From positions 48,394,879-48,458,878 of the forward strand of contig CM074187.1 in NCBI GenBank assembly GCA_037179385.1: a stretch of DNA of 64,000 nt. Direction: 5' to 3'. Under the pieces are notes generated by a model, which saw only the letters and a list, made by a program, of their open reading frames with translations, searched no databases and had not been told where the DNA came from. A program made the translations under genes and the position numbers. Position 1 is the stretch's first letter. Each line of letters starts with the position of its first letter. Below, piece after piece: positions 24,101-39,100 of this stretch. This stretch comes from Holothuria scabra (Eukaryota; Echinodermata; Holothuroidea; Aspidochirotida; Holothuriidae).

Positions 24101-27100
24101 ACAAACTACTACATACTAGCATGTTCAAAAAATAATTTTGTCATTCCAGAAAACCTTTTGACCTTAGTAAAAGCCATACATAGCTAGACAGGCAAACAAC
24201 AGACAGACAGATGGACAAATAACTATCTTGAAAGAACATAGGCTACTTAAAAAGGTTCCTTGACTTTGACCCCTGGAGACCCCAGATGACCTTTCGTTTC
24301 TGCCAAAAACAATGGGGATGAATCGAGCGTGGAAAATCGCAATTATTCCGCCTAAATTGAGATACATCTCTGCCTTTGCCCTCCGCCAAAAACAACATAG
24401 ACCATTTCCTGACCATAACCCATCCACATACCATTACCAAATACGAATTCTATTCAAGTTTCCTACCTTGAGATATCGCATTAAAATGTCAAACTTTGAC
24501 CCCGGTGACCTCAGATGACCTTTAACCTCTGCCACAAACAAAAGGAACCACTTCCTGACCATAACGCATCCACATACCAAACAATGAAATTTATACAAGC
24601 TTGCTATCTTGAGATATCATGTTAACAAGATTTTCAGACTTGTGACCCCAGATGAACTTTGACCTCCGCTAAAAACAATAGGGACCATCTACTGACTAAA
24701 ACGCACCCACATACTAGGCTAAATATGAAATCTATCCAAGCTTTCTACCTTGAGATATCGTGTTAAAAAGATTTTCAGACTTTGACCCCTGGTGACCCCG
24801 TATGACCTTTGACCTCTGCCACAAACAAAAGGAATTACTTCCTGACCATAATGCATCCACTTACCAAATATGAAATTAATCCAAGCTTTCTACCTTGAGA
24901 TATCATGATAACGAGATTTTCAGACTTTGACCCCATGTGCCCCAGGAGACCTTCGACCTCCACCAAAAACATTACAGACCATCTCCTGACCCACCAATCA
25001 AGCAATTTTTAGAGAATTGCTTCCATTGAAGGTTGATATATATTGTTACACCACACACCAGTAGCTAGATGAAGTTTCAGTATTTCAAAGCAACGATCGT
25101 TCACAAAGTATAGGCTAGGCCATAATTCAGTATCCACGGCGAAAGTAGCCGACGAGCCCTATGCAGACAGCTGCAGGTCCCACTACGATATATTTAATTT
25201 TGACACTTGCCCAATCTACCCCATTTGTTTTATTTCTAATTTCCTCCCAGAAGTAGCGTGGCTTGAAGCCACAACAAAAACTAGGCCTCGGGCCTAGCCA
25301 CCTACGTTTACAGAACAAAATGTAACGTTAGAGCTAACAATAATAGGCTACGATCAAATCTAGACATGGTAGTTTTCACCGGTCATTTTATGTTTAAGTT
25401 ACCGCCTGAGCTGTACTGTGTAAATAGTCGTACGTACGTTCGCAGCACATAAACAAGACTTGCTAGCTGCTAGCTACATGCAGAGTGTAATATACATGCC
25501 TTCAGTTGGCTGATCGGCTACCTAGGCGTACGTGTGTATCATTAAAAGCGCTTAGAGAATGGGTGTACTTCAATTGGCAATAACATGACACCCTCCCTCA
25601 ATAATTACGTTCGAAGCGGGGAATCCCCAAACTTTTAAAGAAGCCGCTTCATTCATTAAACGCAAGCAGCCAATCAGTGAGTACGATTCTTCGCAACAGA
25701 AGTTCGTTCGATGTATAGCACGAAGCAGCGGCATATAAACGATTTTCAGCCGGCTGCTAACATGTGCAGCTGCTGTTATGTACGCTGTTGGTCTTGATAA
25801 ACAGCGATGGAAACATTTTTGAAACTTTTTTCAGTTCATGACTTACAAACACTCCTACGTGATACAAGGACAGGAATAACATGGTTAGAAAGCTGAACTT
25901 GTAATTTTTTGAAATTTGTTGGCATATAAACGATTTTCAGCCGGCTGCTAACATGTGCAGCTGCTGTTATGTACGCTGTTGGTCTTGATAAACAGCGATG
26001 GAAACATTTTTGAAACTTTTTTCAGTTCATGACTTACAAACACTCCTACGTGATACAAGGACAGGAATAACATGGTTAGAAAGCTGAACTTGTAATTTTT
26101 TGAAATTTGTCGATTTCAAGTTGAAATTTTGGGAGATGTACGCTAGTAGCGAATTGACAAGTGGCTGTTGAAATTGAACTATTAAGGTGAAGTGCACAAT
26201 GGCGCACAGGGCACTTAAAAGACACTGTGGTGTATGCATACGTTTAGTGCTTTCAAATTTCATTGTAAATTATGTTCATTACAAATGTATTGGTGGTGTT
26301 GAAGTAAAGCCTGTCACAACAGGTTCCATGTTTGGGGTTCACGGATTAAAACGTCCCCCATGGACACTGCACACAATCACATGTAAACTACAGGGGGTTG
26401 GGTGGATAAAAGGTGAATGTCATAGCTCTGCGCAATTTTTGAGCTTGTTGTTCATACTGTAGACATCGATTGCTTTGTCAAGGCAGCTAAACTTGTGAAG
26501 GACTATACCTTGTTTACTTAACGCAAGTCAGAGTCCAAGGGCATGAGATGCGATTAATCGCATGTACCATTTTTCTAAACGATTACTTGGCTGGCGATTA
26601 ATGGCTAATCGCTGACAGCCCAAATACCAAATATGAAATCTATCCAAGTTTCCTACCATGAGATATCGTGTGAACAAGATTTTCAGACTTTGACCCCCAG
26701 TGACCCCAGATGACCTTTGACCTCCGCCAAAAACAATAAGGACCATCTACTGACTATAACGCATCCACATACCAAATATGAAACCTATCCACGTTTCCTA
26801 CCTTGAGATATTGCTTTAACAAGGTTTTCAGACTTTGACCCCCGGTGACCCCAGATGACTTTTGACCTCCGCCAAAAACAATAGGGACAATCTACCGACC
26901 ATAACGCATCCACATACCAAATATGAAATCTATCCAAGCTTCCAACCTTGAGATATCGTGTTAACAAGATTTTCAGACTTTGACCCCCGGTGACCCCAGA
27001 TGACCTTTGACCTCCGCCAAAAACAATAGGAACCATCTACTGACTATAACGCATCCACATACCATATATGAAATCTATACAAGTTTCCTACCTTGAGATA

Positions 27101-30100
27101 TTGCTTTAACAAGGTTTTCAGACTTTGACCCCGGTGACCCCAGATGACCTTTGACCTCCGCCAAAAACAATAGGGACTATCTACTGACCATAACGCATCC
27201 ACATACCACATATGAAATCTATCCAAGTTTCCAACCTTGAGATATCGTGTTAACAAGGTTTTTAGACTTTGACCCCTGGTGACCTTAGATGACCTTTGAC
27301 CTCCACCAAAAACAATAGGGTTCTTCCTCTTAATATGGCGCATCTATGTACCAAGTTTGAAAACTGTCAGACATTCCTATCTTGAGATATCGTGTTAACA
27401 AGCAAAGTGTCACAAACACACACACACGCACATACACGCATACATACACACATACACACACACGCCATCATGATTGCATTGGTTTCTCTTATCATCGAAA
27501 CCAAAAACTTTGCATTTCCAACAGGAAGGTCCCATTCCTATTCAAGGTCAACAAAATAGTCTGAAAAACAAAGGGAAACAAAGCATTCCTTGTCAATGTG
27601 AATAAGTGATAAAACCTCTGCTGCTCTTAACATCACTTTGGAAAACAAAGTTATTGGCTTCACTCACTGCTATCTCCAGAAATACATGTCAAATTTGAAT
27701 GGAAATTTCACCATACTGTGTAGATTTGGTTCCTCTTTTACATATGAAAATTATATTTTTGCTTAAACCTCCCCTTTAAGTTTGATTAAAAGGGGTTTGG
27801 CCTAACATTTCAGAATCAAACTCGATCAATATCCCTTTCTACTTGCCATAAAAAGATACATACACACTTAATTAAATACAGAGACCTATACTGTATTTTG
27901 GGGAATGCCAATCAACTTAAAGGGCAAGAGCAGTCACCCCAACTTGAATTAGTGTCGTAGGCTGTCCTGTTTCATGATTGACTGTTGAGAGTCATGTGAC
28001 AACAATTTTTCTCTTCAAATGTGAAATTTACCAGTAGTAACTGCTTGTTTTACATTGAATATGCAATATTGAAGTTATAAAGTATGATGAAAGATGCTTT
28101 ATAGAGGAGTAAAAGGAAAATCGTGATATTTAGCTGTTAGTTCAAAACAAGTTTTGGGGGACTGCTCTTCACCTATAAGTGCACAACATGGCTTCCAAAG
28201 TTCACAGACTGTGGCACTTCTGATATAGAATATGTGTCCATAATATCAGGCAAATGCATTCTTTTCCCACAAATTCTAAACGAGTCACACATACCTAGCA
28301 GACCAAGTGATGACTCTCCTGACAAAAGGGATGAGACAAATGAAGAGACCATTCCAAGCTCCAAGACAGAACATGAAGATGACAATGAATACTGTAGAGA
28401 AGAAGAGTAAAAAATACAATGACATAAAAAGTGGGTTTGGTAATTTATTGCTGAATGGAACCGTTAGGCACAATGGCGAATTCCCCTAACATGGACTGAC
28501 ATCTACACAGGCACAGGATAATTTTTGTGACTGAAATTAGCTAAATTGTGTGAAATGGTGCTCCAAATGTGCACATGGTTTACTGGGGATGCCATGATTC
28601 TACTTTTGAAACAGACTGAAGTATACAGCATTTAAACTTGCATAGCAGCTAAAGTGTACCTCATGTGCAGACTTTTAAAAATATATATTTTACAGGTTGC
28701 TATTAAATGAATCTTATTCATCTGGCTCACATTGTCATTGTTAACCCTTTTTGGGGTGTGTAATAATAGGTGCTGGAGTGTCTTGCCTATCCAGATGATT
28801 TGGGGAGATGTGAACGTAAACATGAACGGTCTCCAAATTGAATTACCAAACTCCTGAATTGCATCTAAGATTCATAACAAATGTTACAGGAACATAACAA
28901 ATAGCACAAACTGTTCTCTTTCTCATCTACCATATCCTAATTTGCATAACAAAACATCTGTTGCAAGTCACAGAGCTATTCGCTTTGTTATTTTGCTTGG
29001 TTTTTGTTTTTCTTTTTTGCTTTTTTTTTCTTTTTTCCTTTCATTTATTCATGAGATTTTATCATAGATTACCTTCGAAGAACATGCCTTATCAACTCTA
29101 AATACAATAATTTCAATAACATTCCATTTCGCTGAGTGCTATACATAATGCAAAATAATGGCATATGATGGAGTGGGGAGAGGGGAGAGGGGAGGGTAAG
29201 TCTACCTTCACTTTGGAAGTTTCTCCTTTTAATAAATGCATATGAGGCAATGTTGCAACATTTGTCCCGACAGAGTCTTGAATATGAGGCGAGAAGTACA
29301 ACTTGTTGAGATGGAATCTTTGCAAATTGGATAAAGGTGGGTTTTTTTTTTCAAATAAACACCTGATCAAACTACCCCCCCTGGGAGGGGGGTGGTTGGT
29401 TGTGTGACAGTTATAAAACAAATATAAATTGACTAAACCACTGGATGAACTACACTGGGAATATTGAAAGCTCCTTGCTGGAAGATAATAGTATATGATG
29501 GGATATTTTGAAGATTTGAAATTTAATTTCAATAATTCAGCATTTCTGAATGACCAGACATGAGAAACATTTGTGGAGGAATGTCCCCTCTCTTCACAGG
29601 AGAGGCACTTTTTCAACCCCTGCTGTTACCCCTTCATAAAACTAAGAAAATGCAAATACCCTTGCCACTAAACTGAGGTTCTCCCAGGACTTACCACAAA
29701 CATTGTAAAAGAAGAATAGCAGCAGAAGAAATGCAACGATCAACACAACCCAAAAAAGGACAATGGTTGTTGACATCGTAAAAGAATCATCTTCCTCTTC
29801 ATCCTCTTCATCCTCCTCTACATCACTTCCATCATCTCCATGAGTACGCCGAGCACTTTTAGCAAGTTTCTTTTTGTATCTGCTCAAGACAGATGTAAAA
29901 CAACAATTGATCAAGAATGCAAAAACGCATCAAGATTTTGATGATACATACATGTTCTATTCGAAATATTAATAATAAGTACCCTTCTAGTACATATCAA
30001 AACTTGATTTGACCTTTGACCCCTCTTTTAAGTAGAAGGGGGATGTTGAAATCAGTTTTGTTTCATTTTCAAGCTTTCACTGTTCATCCACTTTACATGC

Positions 30101-33100
30101 CAATAGTGACCATTTTGACTATTCTGTTTTCAAAATGACAACCTACTGTATTTTGGGAACAATAGAGACATGAGTCTTTCTACATTTCTTTTAGATGAAA
30201 TATCAAAATCTGTGTTCTATGCTAAAAAAAATAGCAGCACCAATGAAAATGTGAGCAAAAAAATATCAAGGATCAATACAGAAGCTTTTTCTTTATTGTC
30301 TGGTTTTATCCTCCACCTAGTTCAGCTGAACTTTATTAGCAAGCTTAAGAACCCTGAAGGAGATTTGGAGGAGTTTTTTACACCAATCTAGCAACACTCA
30401 CAGTCTCTTTTTTGCAAGTTGTGGGGCACCAGATCATTCTCCCACCATCATAAGCCAACAACCATGCCCAACAGCAGTTGGTTTTATTTTTTATGTCTTT
30501 GACATGACAGGTTGAAACCAAGACCTTTTTGGTCAGACACTAGGGCTGTCAGTTTCCGTTTAATTGCCTAAACGTTTAAACTGTCAAAATAAACGTTTGT
30601 TTACCGTTTAAACGATGTCCAAATATAACTGCCCTTGATTTCCCCTAGAATCTACCGTAAAGACGATGAATGGCTTTGAGACAATAATTTTGGCATGCCG
30701 CCCTCTATTAGTCACAAAACATCCTGGACATGCCTTGCTGGCTGTTTGGATACCTGCATACCTGATATATATATTGTAGCACAGGAAATGCAAGGTTGAA
30801 CACGGCAGCTTTTCCGCTATACCACGGGCAGCTAACTGCTGCCCTGTCGCGCAGGCTTCTTTGCTAAACAGATTACATATCTTGCCGAGCTAAACTGTAG
30901 CTTGCGCAACGTTAAGTGATCAATATCACGGCATTGAAATTATACGTACATTAACGGGCATATTGTTACAGAAAGTTCAGCGTTGTGTAAGATTGAAAGT
31001 AAAATCAACGTTGCAGATTCGACTTGTAGGCGTAGGCCTATGCATGTAGTTAGGCATTAGGCCTAATGTTGTGCAGTGTGCTACACTGACTAGTTACACT
31101 AACGTTACAGTGTTAGAACTTGTCGTTCATATCGTTTAAACGTTTAAACGTGACAGCCTTATCAGACACCTAGCTCTAAAAACTGTTATTTTAAAACACA
31201 AATAATATTGAACTTAACCCATTTGGATAACAAATTTAACATGCCTTCAAAGAGCATAAAAATAAAGCAAACTGTTCTCGACAGTAATTATTTTGCAAAT
31301 ATTTTTGTTCATAACCCCAAAAAGCTCCTCCCTTTTCCAATGAAATGATGAGGCTCTCTCCTATACTCACACAACAAATGAAGTTGATCCTGACCAGTAA
31401 CCACCTACAGCTGCAACCACCATGGCAGTTGTCCAAATGACAAAAATATTGGGGTCAAAAACTGGAAACTCTGGTGCATACAGTACAGCTTCAATATCAC
31501 TGCCAATGTGTTGGTTCTGGATCTGTTTGCAAAAACAATCCTTTGTGAGACATCAATGCTGATAATATTTTGAGAATCAGGGAGTCTATCCGCTTATCTA
31601 GGATACTATACCATAGCGAGCATGGAAAAACACCAGGAAGATTCCCATGAGGTTGACAAGTCAGGCATGTACTATCACTCCCAATGCTGATCCAGGATAG
31701 TTATTTTGTATCCCCATTTGAGGATGTGAGTTATCCACAGTCTTTAGCTACTTTCTAAAAGGCTGGGAAATGAGCTGAGCAAAGTGGACAACTTCCTAAA
31801 TTGGAAACTTTTTGAAACTGATCATCACAATACCAAACTTGAATTCACTATTTGAACATCCTCAGCATTACTGTGAGCAGCTTCACTGAGCAAGTGATAT
31901 ATTTTTTATCCCCGGGAAATGTCCAAGTTGTTTCACCAGGATTTGATCCAGAGACCTCTAGTGTGTAAAGAAGTACACTCTACCATCAAGCCACCATACA
32001 GCTTGATAAATTGCTGATGAAAATGATTTTATGATGGTCTTGGAATGTTCAAGGGCTATGCATCCTCCCTAAATTTGAGTGTTCCTGAAAATAATCTGAA
32101 CCAAAGAACTGTCCAATGTAAGCTCTTGAACTAAACTAGACCAATCTTTTGCTTTATACAGCAATACCTAAACCCTTTAAAGGCAGTCATTTTGTCTATC
32201 CAATCTACAATATAACTGACAGTCTACAAAAATTCTCACTTGCACAAGTCTGATTGACATCAAATTAAAAAATACAGAGTGGTTCATATCAAACACATTA
32301 CCTACTAAGGGTGTTTCATTACACATTAGGGTCATGAATGTTCACCATTGTATGCCCTGAACCCTTTCGCTATGGAACGGGGTCCATCCCACCATACTGC
32401 ACTATGTATTATAACATGTGTACACATTACATACCTACCAGTTTCGTGAAATGCTACTTTTTTGTATGCATGCTGCCATATTTGCACTCGCTATGCCCCC
32501 AAAGGATGCATATGTATTAACTGTCTCCTCTTCAAGCCTATTCCATGCCCCAAATAGGATTGCACGCCATAGATTTTTAATTAGCTATGCCAGAACTCAA
32601 CTGAGTGTTATGATTTTGCTGCAAAACCATGCATAGCAAAGGGGTTAAGCAATGAACTAAGATTTGGTCTGGATAAAGATGAGTTACTGAAGACACAGTC
32701 TCGAGATGGGCTGGAGCTAAGTAGGATAGGAGACTTGGAACTGCCTAGGGAGACAGATTACTTTCTAAAACCTATTTTCAATGGCTTTTACTGTGAGTAC
32801 TAAATTCATTTTGATCTTTAAGAAAATTCTTTAAGAATTCATGAGTGCATGGCACTGTGGGGAACACCGAATTGTCATGTAAACATTTAGTTGTCATGTA
32901 AACATTTAATCGTCATGTAAACATGTAATTGTCATGTAAATCTTTCATTGTCATGTAAACATTGAATTATCATGTAAACATTTAATGTAATGGAATTACA
33001 GATCTTCATATTTACATAAAAGGGGTGACGAGAAGGATGGAAGGAGAGGGTAAGCTTGTAGCTAAGCGACATATACCTATGTTAAAGGCATAATCCTCTC

Positions 33101-36100
33101 ACCCCAGACAGTTCCAATTCCCCTAATGTACTTCCTTAAGCCCCTCCCACAACTATCTGAAATTCTTCCTCCTCCAGACATAATCTCAGTTTATTGCTTC
33201 AAGATGAGTATACACAAGACCCCAGTATGTAATCAAAACACTCTCAGTACAATACATGCTGTGTGATATGAACTTTGGTACTCTGCAGTTTTTGATACTA
33301 CTATCAATCAAAGAGCTGAGCCCATTGAGAATTTCTGTGCACTACTACAATAATTGTAGTTTGGAGTGAGAGGATTGGCCCTTTAAAGTGCATGAGTATA
33401 CTTTTTCCCTCTAGTGTAAATCTTCATTGGCTCTTGTCTACACTCAGTTATATTTCCTTTACACAGCTTTATGAACCCAACACCACACCCCACCCTGGAT
33501 CCCCACATCCTTCAGTTGCTAGGCTACCCATAATATTGAAAATGTTTTCTCACATTTTGCAATTCCATGTGATCGTCTTCCAGCATCCAGACTTCGGTGA
33601 TATTTGTGGTTTTGTTTCCATAGTAAAGCTATGAAAAGAAGTGGATAAGATATGAAACCATTGACAACTTTAGTGAGAGGGAAATAAGCTAGTGCGGTAA
33701 TTCATTGGACATGTAATGGTGTGGCACGCCGTGGGATACAAAGACCAAGCTCAGCACATAGTGTACTGTCTTCCCTTGTTTTCACGCAGTACATGCACAC
33801 AACACATAAATCTGACAAGCCAGCCTGACCGGAAATAGGGACTCTGTCCTACTTTACAGCAGATTTAAATGCATATTTTTACAACAATTCAGACCAAATC
33901 TACAAGGCAATTAAGGCATCATCTATTAAAAAGAACCACACTTATGATTCCTCCTTATGTTATGGTTGGATTAAGAAAGAATGATGTCACCAAATATTCA
34001 TTTAAACAAATTTTGGAACACCTCTTGTAGGGGCAGGACTGATTTGTTCATCTCAAAGATTTGATGTGTCCATAAAATTTTTAACTCTGTGTGTCCTGAT
34101 TTGTAACAGTTTTTTTTGCCATAATCTGACAAAGTGTCTGGTCATGAATTTTTGAAAACTAAATAGAACCATTCAGTACCCACTATCTTAAAACAGTTAT
34201 TTGTATGTAGGATATAGGGGTTGTCCAAGTTTGACCATTTGTCACTGGTATGTGAAGATAACTAAACAAGTTTAAAAAATCTGTTAAATTTCATGAATCA
34301 ACTCAATGAGGTACTTTAAAAGATGATTAGAATGAGTGTATTTAAGGAAGTCAGCTTACTCACTTCATCACTACCCCTGACCACTACAACCGCAACTGCA
34401 TCTGCCTCCTCAGCAACGGCCCCACGATCTGTAACAGTACAGTTTGAGTTGCCAAGTGCAACCACAATGGAGTTATAAAAGGGTAATGTATCCAAGGGCA
34501 ACTCACAAAGAGGATCTGGTGTCAGATCAACCAAAGGGTGAAAATCCTGTGAGAGAAAAGAGATATCATTTCTTGACAGACCCTGATATAAATAGCTAAA
34601 ATTGCAAAGGATTGTGGGACAGATTTTTGGTGTGTGTTGCTTTTGCCATAATAAAATGCCATTGACAAAAGCAACAGGAACAGTATCCCACAATCCTTTG
34701 TAATTGCTACAGTATTTGGAAGAGGCTACATGAGTTGAGCAGAGGCTGAAGAGTTGAGTATGAAGTAGGGGGTGGGGGGGGGGAGCTAATCACTAAAGGG
34801 ACCCAGTATGTTCAACAATATAATAGCAACGTAAAGGCAGCCCAAAATGTCTTGGGCAGGAAAGTGGGGGAACCTGAGGGCAAACTATCAAAACATACAA
34901 TCACTACAGTTTAGTATGACACCAAGAAAATTTTGACTAATACTGTACATCTTCCACATCCACGAAAATGGTACTTTCCTGACCTACTTACATGCATAGA
35001 TTTATTAAATTATTTGCTCCTTTTAAAACTCATGTTTCAAAAATTTCCTACCAATGTTACCATAAAAATAAGATCATTTTGCTTCAAGTTTTGATTTTTC
35101 AGACAGGTTTGTTCTTTCAAATTTTGATCTTTCAGATGAGCCGACAGTATCCCTCCCCCCCCCTTCCACCCTCCACCTAAAAAGGTCTTTCAGACATGAG
35201 TTCAGGCTAAAAGGCAAAAAAACATATCACCTTCCACACAGAAATTGAAAAGTTTGGGCATCCATATCATTTATAATGAACACTAGCAATTCTACCCATC
35301 ATATTTCACTGAGCTACAGGAAAGGAAAGAAAAGAAAGAACTAGACAATTGTACTTGCATGGCAAGTACTAATCAAAGCCTTGAAAATGTGCACAATTGG
35401 GACTTTCTTATAAACAAAATGAAGCATATTGTTGGAACTGGTTCCCCAACAAAAGTGGAGTATTTCCCACATATGCCGGGGAGGGGGGAGGGGAAGGGGG
35501 GCATTGTTCCTTGCAACTTGTTTGGGGAGATCTATGTGAGATAAAGCAGTAACATTATATATTCTACTAAACACTGATGTTTAAATGAAAGTATTCACCT
35601 GGATGTAACAATATCGATAAGCTATTATTTTTAATCAGTTGCCCATCCTGGATGTAAAGTTGCCCCAAAATCTTTGTACCTAGTTACACTTTGCCTGAGA
35701 CTGTGTGATACACTATTGGTGGTGACACAGGCCTAGCGCTATGCAAAAGTATTGACCCTAGACTTACTTGACTTTCCTAACAAGCAGTAGACTACAATCT
35801 TGGACAAAACTGTTGGGACACTTTACATTTTATTTGTCAATTTTAGTTGAAGTAGGCCAACATAAAACTCCCTTTACCCCTCCCAATGTTGCGTCAAGAA
35901 GAACATGACTCTTTGCCGTGAACAGCATAACAGTGGTCAACATTGGAAGGGAGAGCAGGGTGTCCCAACAAGTTATTGTCCAAGATTGTCTGGGTCCCAA
36001 GAGATACATTTTTGAGACCTAATTCAATAAAAACGTTTAATTTTTTGAGTGCTCTAAGGATGTTTAAGACCTTTTCCAGAAGCCAACTATACTCTTGAGG

Positions 36101-39100
36101 ATTTTTAACAAATTAAGGGCGACCGTAGGATAAATTTCATTACAAACCAAAAGTATGCATTGTTTAGACGCACAAATCAACAATCGCAACAGGTGGAATA
36201 ATTCTCTTCCTGGATAGAGGAGTCATTCTTTTTCAAACTGATAGTTGGAGATGAGAAATTTATCGAAAAGGGGCCACGATCTACCATAAGATTGTTAAAG
36301 TAATTCTGCAAGCCAGACTTTCTTTCATAACTTTGGTAGATTGTTAGGTACGGTTGGTTTGGATCACATTTTGCAGCCAATTTTGCATCTCAGGCTGTAT
36401 TTTTCATGTTGTATTATCACTGGTAACAAATTTGTTATGCCTTCTTTCAACCGAAGCAGTTTCTTAACATTTTTAGTTGAAAGTTGCTTTCCAAACCAAT
36501 GGTAGACTTGGTTTTAACTAAGCCTACACCCCCAACCTCGTCAAGGTGGCAGGTAGGCCGGGCACAACCATACCTCTGAACCAGAATGCAAGAATGCATT
36601 GAGGTTTCGATGATACATACATGCTCTTTTCAAATAAAATGCTACATTTCTTGTAACAACTGGTGACCCAAAGTGACCTTCTCTTTTCAATAAAATGCTA
36701 CATTTCTTGTAACAACTGGTGACCCGAAGTGACCTTTGACTCCACCGGTAAGTAACTGGTTTTTCTTTTAACCAAAACATTTCCATAGTCAAAGAGCCAA
36801 ATTTCATACTATGCCTTAAGATATTCTGCAAACAAGGTTTTCAGAGTTTGATGCCAGGTGATACCAGATGACCACTGACCTCCACCAAAAACAACAGGTA
36901 CAGTACTTTCAAGTCACCATACTGTAATACATCCACATACTTATTAGGAAATCCATCCAAGTTTCCTACCTTGAGACATTGTGTTAAAAAGGTTTCCAGG
37001 ATTTGTCCCTTCTGACCTCAAATTACCTTTGGCCTCCACCAAAATATACAGGATTTTTCATTACATCATAACGCATCAACATATCAAGTTTGAAATGAAT
37101 CCAACTTTCCTACCATGATGTTTCACGTAAAGAAGGATTTCAGGGTTTGACCCCGTGTGGCCCAAAATGACCTTTGACCTCCACCAAAATTTATCGGGTT
37201 TTTCATTACATCATAACGCATCAACATATCAAGTTTGAAATGAATCAAAGTTTCCTACCTTGAGATATAGTGTAAACCAGGATTTCGGGGTTTGATCCCA
37301 CGTGACCCCAAATGACCTTTGACCTCCATGAAAATAAATGAAGTACTTTCTTACATCATAACACATCAACATATCAAGTTTGAAATTAATCCAAGTTTCC
37401 TACCATGAGATATCGTGTAAACAAGGATTTCGGGGTTTGACCCCATGTGACCCCAAATGACCTTTGACCTCCATCAAAATCTATTGGATTTTTTCCTTAC
37501 ATCATAACGCATCAACATATCAAGTTTGAAATGAATCAAAGTTTCCTACCTTAAGACATAGTGTAAACCAGGATTTCGGGGTTTGATCCCACGTGACCCC
37601 AAATGACCTTTGACCTCCACGAAAATAAATGGAGTACTTTCTTACATCATAACGCATCAACATATCAAGTTTGAAATTAATCCAAGTTTCCTACCATGAG
37701 ATATCGTGTAAACAAAGATTTTGGGCTTTGACCCCACGTGACCCCAAATGACCTTTGACCTCCGCCAAAATTTATAGGCTTTTTCCTTAAATCATAACCC
37801 ATCAACATATCAAGTTTGAAATTGATCCAACTTTCCTGCCATGAGATATCATGTAAACAAGGATTTCTGGGTTTGACCCCATGTGACCCCAAATGACCTT
37901 TCACCTCCTCCAAAATTTATTGGGTTTTTCCTTACATCATAACGCATCAACATATCAAGTTTGAAATGAATCAAAATTTCCTACCTTGAGATATAGTGTA
38001 AACAAGGATTTCTGGGTTTGACCCCATGTGACCCCAAATGACCTTTGACCTCCTCCAAAATTTATTGGGTTTTTCCTTACATCATAACGCATCAACATAT
38101 CAAGTTTGAAATGAATCAAAATTTCCTACCTTGAGATATAGTGTAAACCAGGATTTGGGGGTTTGACCCCATGTGACCCCAAATGACCTTTGACCTTCCA
38201 CCAGAATAAATAGGGTTCTTTCTTACATCATAATGCATCAACATATCAAGTTTGAAATTAATCCAAGCTTTCTTCCATGATATATCGTGTAAACCAGGAT
38301 TTCGGGGTTTGACCCCATGTGACCCCAAATGACCTTTGACCTCCACCAAAATCTATTGGATTTTTTCCCTACATCATAACACATCAACATATCAAGTTTG
38401 AAATGAATCAAAGTTTCCTACCTTGAGATATAGTGTAAACCAGGATTTCAGGGTTTGACCCCATGTGACCCCAAATGACCTTTGACCTCCACCAAAATTT
38501 ATTGGGTTCTTTCTTACATTATAAGGCATCAACTTATCAAGTTTGAAATTAATCCAAGTTTCCTACCATGAGATATAGTGTAAACAAAGATTTCGCGGTT
38601 TGACCCCATGTGACCCCAAATGACCTTTGACCTCCACCAAAATTTATTGGGTTCTTTCTTACAATATAAGGCATCAACTTATCAAGTTTGAAATTAATCC
38701 AAGTTTCCTACCATGAGATATAGTGTAAACAAAGATTTTGCGGTCTGACCCCATGTGACCCCAAATGACCTTTGACCTCCACCAAAATCAATAGGGTTCT
38801 TCCTTACATTATAACGCATCAACATATCAAGTTTGAAATGAATCAAAATTTCCTACCTTGAGATATAGTGTAAACAAGGATTTCTGGGTTTGACCCCATG
38901 TGACCCCAAATGACCTTTGACCTCCTCCAAAATTTATTGGGTTTTTCCTTACATCATAACGCATCAACATATCAAGTTTGAAATGAATCAAAATTTCCTA
39001 CCTTGAGATATAGTGTAAACCAGGATTTGGGGGTTTGACCCCATGTGACCCCAAATGACCTTTGACCTTCCACCAGAATAAATAGGGTTCTTTCTTACAT

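Larger units (their letters stand above)
23321..28294. other. SPPL2 intron 7
   Basis: Longest stretch of mixed repeats in the gene: a family C piece (23845-24005), array C, a 191-bp tandem duplication, array D, another family C piece and a family A MITE. The part 25100-25760 is CpG-richer. Confidence 0.75.
29880..31370. other. SPPL2 intron 5
   Basis: Holds a family S SINE (about 30385-31185) whose tRNA-like head is split by a hAT element (30541-31161). The rest is unremarkable. Confidence 0.7.
31523..33553. other. SPPL2 intron 4
   Basis: Contains a tRNA-like SINE head (31885-32005), a TTAA MITE (32362-32644), a 19-bp minisatellite (32870-32985) and a family B MITE (33086-33382). Confidence 0.75.

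Noticed and set aside
26187..26462. 91-codon plus-strand open frame
   Set aside because: No motif recognised. It follows a TATA-bearing duplication, but neither splice nor polyadenylation context supports a gene.
29113..29616. 167-codon minus-strand open frame
   Set aside because: Lies within SPPL2 intron 6, has low-complexity and repeat-like residues, and no acceptor or donor support.
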